From Candidatus Moraniibacteriota bacterium (GTDB taxonomy: Bacteria > Patescibacteriota > Minisyncoccia > Moranbacterales > UBA9337), in NCBI GenBank assembly GCA_003507475.1, contig DNVQ01000007.1, forward strand, positions 1 to 9,183: a DNA stretch of 9,183 nucleotides. Reading direction: 5' to 3'. Numbering within the stretch: position 1 is the stretch's first letter; each line of letters begins with the position of its first letter. The translations under genes and the position numbers were made by a program. This document shows, piece after piece, positions 1-5,526 of the stretch. The notes under the pieces are model-generated. The model was not told where the DNA came from. It searched no databases and saw only the letters and a list, made by a program, of their open reading frames with translations.

Positions 1-450
1 GTTTTTTCCAATAATCCAGAAGTTGCTCCCGGAGGAAATAGTTCAAAAATGGGAAAGATTACATATTATAATGAGCCCGGAGCTAGAGCTTCGGGAAGGC
101 AATTGGGATCTGTTATGACTGTAGAGTTTGAGCTTGATGGACAGCAATTTATAGCCCTAAATGGCGGACCCCATTTTAAATTTTCTGGTGCAATTTCCTT
201 TGTAATCAATTGTCGTTCTCAAGAAGAAATTGATTATTTTTGGGAAAAATTTTCCGAGCACGGAGAAAGCGGTCAGTGTGGATGGATAAACAGGGATAAA
301 TTTGGCATAACTTGGCAAATTGTACCGAATATTTTAGAACAATATTTGAGTGATCCTGATCCCAAAAAATCAAAAAGAGTAATGGAGGCAATGCTCGGAA
401 TGAAAAAAATTATTATCGAGGATCTGAGAAATGTGCACCAACAAGAATGA
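1..450 (+). CDS. PhnB-like VOC-superfamily protein (3-demethylubiquinone-9 3-methyltransferase family), 5' partial
   Basis: Frame 1 is open from the first base, so the gene begins left of the window. The ATG at 49 (MGKITYY) is probably internal, because in this family a strand of the type FKNSKIGKITYY precedes that point, and residues beginning VFSNNPEVAPGG are visible upstream of it. At least 149 residues are present. Recognisable family blocks are SVMTVEFELDGQQFIALNGG, then PHFKF, AISFVINC, EEIDYFWEKFSE, GQCGW, FGITWQIVP and a C-terminal SDPDPKKSKRVMEAML helix. These are typical of the small PhnB/DUF899-neighbour glyoxalase-fold proteins, which form dimers of paired beta-alpha-beta-beta-beta units. 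The true substrate of this family is mostly unknown, and the methyltransferase name is a database legacy. It stops with TGA 98 bases before the DUF1428 gene. VOC and DUF1428 genes are both small stress or metabolite-type proteins, but a joint function is not shown here. Confidence 0.9.
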   Translation, partial: VFSNNPEVAPGGNSSKMGKITYYNEPGARASGRQLGSVMTVEFELDGQQFIALNGGPHFKFSGAISFVINCRSQEEIDYFWEKFSEHGESGQCGWINRDKFGITWQIVPNILEQYLSDPDPKKSKRVMEAMLGMKKIIIEDLRNVHQQE

Positions 451-458
451 ATTTTTTA

Positions 459-488
459 TTACTACGCAATCATCAAGTAAAATATAAT
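459..488 (+). promoter_or_regulatory. candidate sigma-70-type promoter for the DUF1428 gene
   Basis: A perfect -10 hexamer TATAAT lies at 483-488, with a weak -35 TTACTA at 459-464 and an 18-bp spacer. Transcription would start near 495 and give a leader of about 53 nt that contains the whole hairpin at 503-531. The AT-rich background makes a chance TATAAT fairly likely. Confidence 0.4.
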
Positions 489-501
489 TATTAATAATCC
501 C

Positions 502-547
502 AGTTAAATGATGCGGTAATCGCAATTTAACAGGATAAATAAAATAT
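502..547 (+). promoter_or_regulatory. hairpin leader, copy 1 (near-identical to 5054-5099)
   Basis: GTTAAAT (503-509) pairs with ATTTAAC (525-531), a perfect 7-bp stem. An inner GCG (513-515)/CGC (521-523) stem closes a GTAAT loop. An A-rich stretch then runs to the ATG at 548. An AGGA at 532-535 is 12 nt from the ATG, far for a Shine-Dalgarno site. The core matches the leader of the unrelated gene at 5100 at about 27 of 32 positions, including both stem arms. Confidence 0.6.
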
Positions 548-922
548 ATGAGTAAATACGTAGATGGTTTTGTTCTCCCGGTTCCTGAAGAAAAATTGGG
601 AGAGTATAAAAAAATGGCCATGGAAGGGGGTAGAGTCTGGAAAAAACATGGCGCTCTTGAATATTATGAATGCGTAGGAGATGATTTGTTTTCGGAAATG
701 ATGGGGATGAAATATTTAAAATTTCCCAAAACAGTCAGTGCTAAGCCCGGGGAAGTGGTAGTATTTTCTTTTATTGTTTTTAAATCCAGAGCGCATCGCG
801 ATAGCGTTAATGCCAAAGTTATGAAAGAGTTCATGGAAAATTCAAAAATGAAAGATAAGGAGATGCCATTTGACATGAAGCGTATGGCTTATGGGGGGTT
901 TGAAACGCTGGTGGCGCTTTAG
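548..922 (+). CDS. DUF1428 family protein (YbaA-like)
   Basis: A full-length 124-residue protein that matches the DUF1428 family throughout. The opening strand is YVDGFVLPVP (residues 4-13). It is followed by an amphipathic helix with W31, then HGALEYYECVGDD (34-46), the strand VVVFSFIVFKSRAHRD (70-85) and the C-terminal block MPFDMKRMAYGGFETLV. Family members have a dimeric alpha/beta-barrel (ferredoxin-like) fold related to antibiotic-biosynthesis monooxygenase-like proteins, but no reaction is established. The start is the first ATG after a hairpin leader and gives the usual N-terminus. There is no transmembrane segment, so the protein is cytoplasmic. A TATAAT box 60 nt upstream suggests its own promoter, although read-through from the preceding VOC gene is possible. 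It ends 28 bases before a bidirectional terminator. Confidence 0.9.
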   Translation: MSKYVDGFVLPVPEEKLGEYKKMAMEGGRVWKKHGALEYYECVGDDLFSEMMGMKYLKFPKTVSAKPGEVVVFSFIVFKSRAHRDSVNAKVMKEFMENSKMKDKEMPFDMKRMAYGGFETLVAL

Positions 923-950
923 AAAGTCAAAAATATAATTTTTAAAAGCT

Positions 951-980
951 AAAAAATAGCGGTCGGACCGCTATTTTTTT
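951..980. terminator. bidirectional intrinsic terminator between convergent genes
   Basis: AAAAAATAGCGG (951-962) pairs perfectly with CCGCTATTTTTT (968-979) around the 5-nt loop TCGGA. The 12-bp stem has an A-run on one side and a T-run on the other, so it works in both directions. It lies between the DUF1428 gene (plus) and the hydrolase gene (minus) and serves both. Confidence 0.9.
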
Positions 981-1010
981 AAATACAAGTAGATAAAGTA
1001 ACTTTTTTGT

Positions 1011-2042
1011 TTATAAATTTTCTTTGAAAAAAGTAATAGTTCTTTCCCAGGCTAAACTGTAATTTTGGCTTAGATTGTGATCATCTCCAGTGTATTCAAA
1101 ATATTCTACATTTTTTTGTGCTTTTTCCAATTCTTTTTTAAGTCTAAGGGATAATTCAACCGGCACGCTTTTGTCTTGGGTTCCATGGTGGAGCTGAACG
1201 GGAGAAGAAATATATCTAAGATAAAAATGCGGATCAATTTTTTTCCAAAAATCAGGATTTTCATCGGGCAATCCATGTTCTTTGATAAATGAGTTTTCTT
1301 TTAAGTTTTGCAGAAAAGGAATTTTGGCATTGTAGGTATGAAGCATGTCCTGAAAACTTCCGACCACTCCCGCCCAAAACACAGCCGCTTTTATATCAGG
1401 AGAAATTGTGATAGTGCGAAGACCAATCTCTCCTCCATTTGAGTGTCCCCAGTAGCCGATTTTTTCCGAATTGACTTCGGGATAGTTTTTTAAATAAGAG
1501 ATAGCATATAAAGTGTCTATAACATATTTTTCAGAAAAATGGGCGCCGTCAGCATTTCCCTCTGATTGTCCATGTCCCCTAAGGTCAGGCTTAAATGTTA
1601 TCATTCCACTTCGCGCCAGAGTAGCTTGATAAGTAGGATAATTGCCAGTAGTGGAATATTGCTTGGGTGGAATATATCCATGCATAAAAATAATTGCCGG
1701 ATAACCTCCCTCCGGCTTTGGCGCAAGCGGAACGGTGAGTAGTCCGTAAATTTTAAGCCCTTCTGATTTGTAAGAAACAATCATTTGTCGATAATTTGTT
1801 CCATTAGGAAGACTTTCTTCTATTTCAAAATCTCCGCCAGGGTAGTTTCCTTTGCGAAGCTCTTCGATCTCCATGGGAGAAGGTTTTTCTTTTTCTGGAT
1901 TTTCAGTTTCGGTTTTTGTTTCAGGAGCGGTAACTGGATTGGGGGTAGGGCGGTTTTCTTTTGATTTATCAAATTTAACAATCGCCAGAATTGATCCGGT
2001 AAATATTCCTAAGATAATTATTAGTCTAAATATATTCTTCAT
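1011..2042 (-). CDS. membrane-anchored or secreted alpha/beta hydrolase (S9 prolyl-oligopeptidase-like / dienelactone-hydrolase-like)
   Basis: 343 residues. An N-terminal hydrophobic segment (about residues 5-23) is followed by a Pro/Glu/Thr-rich low-complexity linker (about 28-57), which places the catalytic domain outside the membrane. The domain carries the oxyanion HG at 121-122, DLRGHGQSEG (153-162), the nucleophile elbow GHSNGG with Ser201, the acid Asp290 in HHGTQDKSVP, and His322 in GDDHNLS. The triad is complete and in the usual order, so the protein should be an active serine hydrolase (esterase or peptidase); the substrate cannot be told. No Cys follows the hydrophobic segment, so a lipoprotein is unlikely. 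It is a single gene, convergent with DUF1428 and divergent from DoxX. An extended -10 motif sits only 6 nt before the ATG, so the mRNA may be leaderless. Confidence 0.9.
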   Translation of the reverse strand: MKNIFRLIIILGIFTGSILAIVKFDKSKENRPTPNPVTAPETKTETENPEKEKPSPMEIEELRKGNYPGGDFEIEESLPNGTNYRQMIVSYKSEGLKIYGLLTVPLAPKPEGGYPAIIFMHGYIPPKQYSTTGNYPTYQATLARSGMITFKPDLRGHGQSEGNADGAHFSEKYVIDTLYAISYLKNYPEVNSEKIGYWGHSNGGEIGLRTITISPDIKAAVFWAGVVGSFQDMLHTYNAKIPFLQNLKENSFIKEHGLPDENPDFWKKIDPHFYLRYISSPVQLHHGTQDKSVPVELSLRLKKELEKAQKNVEYFEYTGDDHNLSQNYSLAWERTITFFKENL

Positions 2043-2048
2043 ACTTAA

Positions 2049-2057
2049 ATTTTAGCA
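2049..2057 (-). promoter_or_regulatory. extended -10 promoter of the hydrolase, possibly leaderless
   Basis: Read on the minus strand this is TGCTAAAAT, an extended -10 (TGn plus a 5/6 match to TATAAT). Its 3' end is 6 nt from the ATG at 2042, so transcription would start on or next to the start codon. There is no Shine-Dalgarno sequence and no clear -35. The same 9-mer recurs at 8134-8142. Confidence 0.45.
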
Positions 2058-2158
2058 TAATATCTGTCATTAAAAAAAGTGGTTTATTTTTTATGGTGTA
2101 GTGAACTTTTGCTGGTTTAAAATAATTATTATTGGAAAAATGAATTTGTATTAAAATA

Positions 2159-2187
2159 TTGCTAAAAATAGCTAAAAGTTATATAAT
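2159..2187 (+). promoter_or_regulatory. promoter of the DoxX gene
   Basis: TTGCTA (2159-2164), a 17-bp spacer and TATAAT (2182-2187). The -35 matches the consensus at 4 of 6 positions and the -10 at 6 of 6. The predicted start near 2194 leaves a leader of about 100 nt before the ATG at 2294. This is the best sigma-70-type promoter in the window together with the one at 4213-4242. Confidence 0.6.
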
Positions 2188-2259
2188 TGTAGTATAAAAA
2201 CGCTTAATTTTAAGTTACTTGAAAATAATAATTGACAGGCAAAAACGTGAAATCAATTC

Positions 2260-2284
2260 ATTTAAATATATTAATAATTTAAAT
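2260..2284 (+). repeat. leader inverted repeat upstream of DoxX
   Basis: Two copies of the self-complementary octamer ATTTAAAT (2260-2267 and 2277-2284) are separated by 9 nt and can pair as an 8-bp A-T stem. It lies 9 nt before the ATG at 2294, in a leader without a Shine-Dalgarno site. An A-T-only stem is weak, and in this base composition chance is a real alternative. Confidence 0.35.
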
Positions 2285-2293
2285 ATAAAATAT

Positions 2294-2743
2294 ATGAATG
2301 AAATAATAAAACAATATCTACAAAAAATATCTCCAAACTGTCAAGGAGAGGATGGGGAAAATTACTTTTATTCTATTTTTAGAATTATCATATCTTTGTT
2401 GTTTTTTATGCATGGAGCGCAGAAACTTTTTGGCTGGATGGGTGGAATAGACGGCAATGGGGCAACTCCGGAGCTTGCTGGCCTTGCTTGGTTTGCGGGT
2501 TTAATTGAGGTTGCGGTCGGATTATTGGTTTTGTTGGGAGTTTTTACTCGTATAGCGGCTATGATGGGGGCTCTTGAAATGATTGTGGCTTATTTTATGG
2601 TTCATCTTAGGATAGGGTTTAATCCCCTCTTAAATGGAGGAGAGCTAGCGTTAATTTATTTGGTGTCATTTTTAATTATAATTTATTACGGAGCAGGAAA
2701 ATGGAGTCTGGAGAAGAGCTTGAGTAGAACAGAAACTTTTTGA
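2294..2743 (+). CDS. DoxX family membrane protein
   Basis: The ATG at 2294 gives 149 residues starting MNEIIKQYLQ. A longer TTG-started reading from 2219 adds 25 residues of leader-like sequence and is less likely. Family signatures are the helix SIFRIIISLLFFMHGAQKLF with the HGxxKLFG motif (40-47), AGLIEVAVGLLVLLG (68-82), a third helix around 85-104 and the C-terminal NGGELALIYLVSFLIIIYYG followed by GKWSLE. Four transmembrane helices are expected (about 26-44, 63-83, 85-104, 117-134). DoxX/DoxD proteins are small membrane proteins linked to quinol-oxidase subunits in Acidianus and to redox or thiol-stress complexes in mycobacteria; most bacterial members have no defined reaction. The gene has its own promoter and ends at a strong terminator, so it is monocistronic. 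Its neighbour is a quinone-dependent dehydrogenase, which fits a membrane redox role but does not prove one. Confidence 0.9.
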   Translation: MNEIIKQYLQKISPNCQGEDGENYFYSIFRIIISLLFFMHGAQKLFGWMGGIDGNGATPELAGLAWFAGLIEVAVGLLVLLGVFTRIAAMMGALEMIVAYFMVHLRIGFNPLLNGGELALIYLVSFLIIIYYGAGKWSLEKSLSRTETF

Positions 2744-2744
2744 T

Positions 2745-2779
2745 AAATAAAAACACCCATAATCTGGGTGTTTTTATTT
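2745..2779 (+). terminator. intrinsic terminator of the DoxX gene
   Basis: AAAAACACCCA (2749-2759) pairs with TGGGTGTTTTT (2765-2775) around the loop TAATC. Flanking A-T pairs extend the stem to about 15 bp, and T-rich sequence follows. It begins one base after the stop codon. Confidence 0.92.
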
Positions 2780-2839
2780 TATACTCTCACCAATAAAGAG
2801 AAATAAAAATTGCAAGCAGTAATATCTGAGTTTAAATAT

Positions 2840-4186
2840 ATGAATAGAGAAAAAATTAGAAAATACGACATGGTTATAGTAGGGGGCGGAGTTACAGGAA
2901 CAGCTCTTTTGTATGTATTGGGAAAATATACAAATTTATCTTCCATAGCCCTGGTTGAAAAATATTCCGACTTTGCCCAGGTGAATTCAAATAATGTTAA
3001 TAATAGCCAAACCCTTCACTTTGGAGATATAGAAACAAATTATTCACTAGAGAAAGCCTTGGTAGTAAAAGAAGCGGCTGAAATGCTGGAGAGATATTTA
3101 TTAAAAACTCAAAATTCAGAAGGATTAATATATAAAAAATCTCATAAAATGGTTTTGGCTGTTGGGAAAACTGAAGTAAAAGATCTAGAAAAACGTTTTG
3201 AGGATTTTAAAAATTTTTATCCTAAATTGAAATTATTAAATAAGCAGGATATTGAGAAAGTGGAGCCCTTGGTGGTAAAAAAAAGAAATGCCAAGGAAGA
3301 AATTCGCGCCCTGATTTCCGAGGATGGTTATATTGTCGATTATAAAGCGCTTTCTAAATCATTTGTGGAAAACGTGCTCAAGGAAGAGGGAAAAGATATT
3401 AACATATTTTTAAATACCAGGGTTAATTTTATAATCAAAAATAACGGCGGGTATGTATTAAAAATAAATAATAAAATCTTAGAATCTAAAGCTGTTGTTT
3501 TTGCGGCTGGAGCGCACAGCTTACTTTTTGCAAAATCTCTTGGGTATGGTAAACAATATTTTTTGTTGCCTGTAGCGGGAAATTTTTATGCTGCCAATCA
3601 AAAGCTTTTGAATGGAAAGGTTTATACAATGCAAAAAGACAAATTGCCTTTTGCTGCAGTTCACGGAGATCCAAATATCCGTAATTTAAATGAAGTGAGA
3701 TTTGGTCCTACGGCTAAAGTTATTCCTGTGCTGGAAAGAAAAAACATAAAAACATTTCGGGAATTTTTCAAAACCACTAAATTTGATTTTAAAGTTATGG
3801 CAACTCTTTTTAAAATAATCTCTGATCGGGATATTTTAGGTTTCATTGCTCAAAACATGATTTATGATATTCCTTTTTTGGGAAAATATTTTTATATGAA
3901 AACTATTAAAAAAATAGTGCCCGATTTGAGTTTGGAGAATCTTGAATTCAAAAAAATAGCAGGAGGAATACGCCCTCAGTTGGCAGATAGAGAAAAGAAA
4001 GAGTTGATAATGGGTGTGGGAGAAATTGTGGGGGATAATATAATTTTCAATATTACTCCCTCGCCAGGAGCGACTGCTTGCTTGCAATCAGCCAAGAGTA
4101 TAGCTAGGAAACTTTCAAAATTTTTTGGGAAAGATTTTGTATTTGATGAAGATGGATTTAAGAGAGATTTTTTGGAGAATAAATAA
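2840..4186 (+). CDS. mqo: malate:quinone oxidoreductase-family FAD-dependent dehydrogenase
   Basis: 448 residues from the ATG at 2840. The longer TTG reading from 2810 adds 10 residues and puts more sequence before the Rossmann strand. Residues 10-20 (DMVIVGGGVTG) form the FAD dinucleotide fold, with the ribose-binding Glu40 in ALVEK. NSQTLHFGDIETNY (55-68), LPFAAVHGDP (269-278), GGIRPQ and TPSPGATACLQ (406-416) are diagnostic of the MQO branch typified by Helicobacter HP0086, which this protein resembles over its full length. The family oxidises malate to oxaloacetate at the membrane and passes electrons to quinone; related 2-hydroxyacid substrates are possible. There is no transmembrane helix, so peripheral attachment is expected. 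It sits between the DoxX terminator and the promoter at 4213. No convincing promoter or Shine-Dalgarno site was found in the 60 bases before it, and no clear terminator follows it. Confidence 0.88.
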   Translation: MNREKIRKYDMVIVGGGVTGTALLYVLGKYTNLSSIALVEKYSDFAQVNSNNVNNSQTLHFGDIETNYSLEKALVVKEAAEMLERYLLKTQNSEGLIYKKSHKMVLAVGKTEVKDLEKRFEDFKNFYPKLKLLNKQDIEKVEPLVVKKRNAKEEIRALISEDGYIVDYKALSKSFVENVLKEEGKDINIFLNTRVNFIIKNNGGYVLKINNKILESKAVVFAAGAHSLLFAKSLGYGKQYFLLPVAGNFYAANQKLLNGKVYTMQKDKLPFAAVHGDPNIRNLNEVRFGPTAKVIPVLERKNIKTFREFFKTTKFDFKVMATLFKIISDRDILGFIAQNMIYDIPFLGKYFYMKTIKKIVPDLSLENLEFKKIAGGIRPQLADREKKELIMGVGEIVGDNIIFNITPSPGATACLQSAKSIARKLSKFFGKDFVFDEDGFKRDFLENK

Positions 4187-4212
4187 TTATGAGCTATGAA
4201 ATAATTTTGGAT

Positions 4213-4242
4213 TTGCATTGGATTTTAGATTTATGATATAAT
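4213..4242 (+). promoter_or_regulatory. promoter of the 4266 gene
   Basis: TTGCAT (4213-4218), an 18-bp spacer and TATAAT (4237-4242). TGA directly upstream of the hexamer makes a perfect extended -10, TGATATAAT. The predicted start near 4249 gives a leader of 17-23 nt without a Shine-Dalgarno site. Confidence 0.65.
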
Positions 4243-4265
4243 ATTAAAGCTTAATATCTTAAATC

Positions 4266-4916
4266 ATGCATATGAAATTTGGAGAAAATTTTAATCCTCA
4301 GGCTGGGTTAGAAGCAGAAGAAAATAATGAGGAAGTTTCGATGGAAGAATTGGAGGCGGCTAATGAGCAGTTGGTTGGAGGTTTTGAATTATCCGGAGAT
4401 CCTCAAGAGTTAATGAAAAATTATGAAGCTTTATTTGAGGGAATAGAAACAAAAGAATTGGAATTTTTTAAAGACGTTATTGATAATGCACCCATTGAAG
4501 TGCGAGAAGCCCTGGAGGGTGGTGACACCGGTCCATTGGTAAAATATGCAGATAAAATGGGAGTAATTGGAAAAAGATTAGTAGGGCTTGTTGTTTTTGC
4601 GGCAATATCCTTTGCAGCAATGTCTTTTAATGTATCATCAGCTAGTGCAGCTGGCGGTGGCATAGAAAAAGCAAAAATGTTTTCGGCTGGATCTGACCAG
4701 GCTATGATGGAACGCGTATCTATCGGCGGAGGAGGAAGTAAGCCTCTTGTAGGAGGAGGAAAAATTGTGGTGGATGCAAAGACGCAGTCACAAATTGATT
4801 TTGAAAATAAAGTAGCCGAATACAATAAGATAAAAAATGTTGGAAACGGCGTAGATGGAAGCGGTAATGAAAATTATGTAGGAGGAACTTATGCGGATGG
4901 TGAAAGAGTCAATTAA
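4266..4916 (+). CDS. unrecognised protein with acidic N-terminal region, internal signal-peptide-like helix and exported Gly-rich tail
   Basis: I do not recognise this 216-residue protein. The ATGs at 4266 and 4272 are in frame, and either could be used. Residues 1-97 are acidic and probably helical (rich in Glu, with EELEAANEQL, YEALFEGI and NAPIEVREALEGG). Lys103-Arg104 and the hydrophobic stretch LVGLVVFAAISFAAMSF (105-121) follow, then VSSASAAGGG. The rest (about 130-216) is polar and Gly-rich, with GGGGSKPLVGGG, a short amphipathic stretch and NYVGGTYADG. As read, it is a type II membrane protein with its N-terminus inside. However, residues 98-129 have the n-, h- and c-regions and A-x-A site (SASA|A) of a Sec signal peptide, and residue 98 is a Met (ATG at 4557). 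An internal start or cleavage after insertion could therefore release the tail. A good promoter lies just upstream, and two surface-protein genes follow on the same strand. Confidence 0.8.
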   Translation: MHMKFGENFNPQAGLEAEENNEEVSMEELEAANEQLVGGFELSGDPQELMKNYEALFEGIETKELEFFKDVIDNAPIEVREALEGGDTGPLVKYADKMGVIGKRLVGLVVFAAISFAAMSFNVSSASAAGGGIEKAKMFSAGSDQAMMERVSIGGGGSKPLVGGGKIVVDAKTQSQIDFENKVAEYNKIKNVGNGVDGSGNENYVGGTYADGERVN

Positions 4917-4944
4917 CTTTGTTTCAAAGAAATATGGGAGTGTT

Positions 4945-4972
4945 TTGCGCAAATAAGGCTCCATAGTATAAT
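4945..4972 (+). promoter_or_regulatory. candidate promoter of the 5100 gene
   Basis: TTGCGC (4945-4950), a 16-bp spacer and a perfect TATAAT (4967-4972). Transcription would start near 4979 and give a leader of about 120 nt holding two hairpins (5009-5044 and 5055-5084). The -35 matches only in TTG. Confidence 0.45.
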
Positions 4973-5008
4973 TATAAAAGTAAAGATTTAAATAAATAAA
5001 AAATATTT

Positions 5009-5044
5009 CTGTTAGATTTTTTAAAAAATATATATTTTTAACAG
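5009..5044 (+). repeat. leader inverted repeat 1 of the 5100 gene
   Basis: CTGTTA (5009-5014) and TAACAG (5039-5044) form a perfect 6-bp stem. The sequence between them is A/T-only after the first base and can partly pair. No run of Ts follows, so it is not an evident terminator. It lies 10 nt before the second leader hairpin. Confidence 0.4.
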
Positions 5045-5053
5045 ATAACTCTT

Positions 5054-5099
5054 AGTTAAATGGTGCAGATTATCGCTATTTAACAAAGCAAATAAAAAA
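5054..5099 (+). promoter_or_regulatory. hairpin leader, copy 2 (near-identical to 502-547)
   Basis: GTTAAAT (5055-5061) pairs with ATTTAAC (5078-5084) around a 16-nt loop, and an A-rich run leads to the ATG at 5100 with no Shine-Dalgarno site. Copy 1 lies before the DUF1428 gene. The two cores share the outer stem, the TGC and ATCGC loop segments and the AAATAAA spacer. In this copy the inner GCG/CGC pairing of copy 1 is not kept (GCA faces CGC). Confidence 0.6.
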
Positions 5100-5456
5100 A
5101 TGAAAAACAAAAAAGGAATGGCGCAAATAGGTATAATTACTGCAGCTATTGTAGTGATTGTTTTAATTGTGGCTGGAGTCAGCTATGCGGCTTATAAAAA
5201 AAGCGCAACCAGCGTAAAAATCGGACCAAATGGAGTTGATGTAGAGGCAGGGGGTATAAATGTAAAAACTGGAAATGGCGGAGTAAGAGTTAAGGCTGGG
5301 GATAAGACTTTAAATGCTGGAAGCGAAGGTGTGGAAGTAAATGCGGGAGATTTAAATGTTAGCGCAGGAAATGACGGAGTAAATGTACAGGCGGAAAATC
5401 TCGATGTGAATGCAGGAAGTGATGGGGTAAGTGTGGAAACTACAACAGAAGAATAA
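5100..5456 (+). CDS. small membrane-anchored protein of five 16-residue repeats
   Basis: 118 residues. MKNKKGMAQIG is followed by one transmembrane helix (about 11-32, IITAAIVVIVLIVAGVSYAA) and YKK. The rest is a regular array of five 16-residue repeats at 37-52, 53-68, 69-84, 85-100 and 101-116. The consensus is hydrophobic-x-V-x-x-G-x-x-G-V-x-V-x-A-G-D/N. Alternating small and beta-branched residues with Gly turns at a fixed period suggest a short beta-solenoid or beta-roll stalk, but that is an inference. The four leading Lys/Asn residues predict the N-terminus inside and the repeats outside. The next gene is a paralogue with the same N-terminus, the same repeat register and an added VWA domain. 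No known family came to mind. The start is fixed by the shared MKNKKG opening of both genes. Confidence 0.85.
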   Translation: MKNKKGMAQIGIITAAIVVIVLIVAGVSYAAYKKSATSVKIGPNGVDVEAGGINVKTGNGGVRVKAGDKTLNAGSEGVEVNAGDLNVSAGNDGVNVQAENLDVNAGSDGVSVETTTEE

Positions 5457-5487
5457 AATTAATTAAACTTTGTAAATAATAAATCTT

Positions 5488-5511
5488 GATTAAATAAAAA
5501 TAAATTTAATC
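5488..5511 (+). repeat. leader hairpin of the VWA gene
   Basis: GATTAAAT (5488-5495) and ATTTAATC (5504-5511) form a perfect 8-bp stem with the 8-nt loop AAAAATAA. G-T pairs could extend it outward. It lies 15 nt before the ATG at 5527, followed by GGATTAAC and an A-run. It resembles the two shared leaders in layout more than in sequence. Confidence 0.5.
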
Positions 5512-5526
5512 GGATTAACAAAAAAA

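Noticed and set aside
49..450. The ATG at 49 as the start of the VOC gene
   Set aside because: The frame is open to position 1 and the upstream residues fit the expected family strand and loop, so the gene is truncated by the window edge.
448..450. TGA read as glycine (code 25) as in Gracilibacteria
   Set aside because: TGA sits at the natural family length of the VOC and DoxX proteins, the DoxX stop is directly followed by a terminator, and no family-like sequence continues beyond.
2219..2293. TTG-started 25-residue extension of DoxX
   Set aside because: It is AT-rich leader sequence containing an inverted repeat; the ATG at 2294 gives a typical N-terminus and length.
4241..4257. ATATTAA/TTAATAT hairpin before the 4266 gene as another leader hairpin
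   Set aside because: It overlaps the -10 hexamer, and the predicted start near 4249 would remove its left arm from the RNA.
4421..4825. A 134-residue minus-strand frame opposite the 4266 gene
   Set aside because: The plus-strand frame has a promoter, a clear membrane segment and sensible composition; the minus frame is low-complexity antisense.
5220..5450. CRISPR-like periodic repeats in the 5100 gene
   Set aside because: The 48-nt period is the coding signature of the 16-residue protein repeat; the units diverge and there are no constant repeats with unique spacers.
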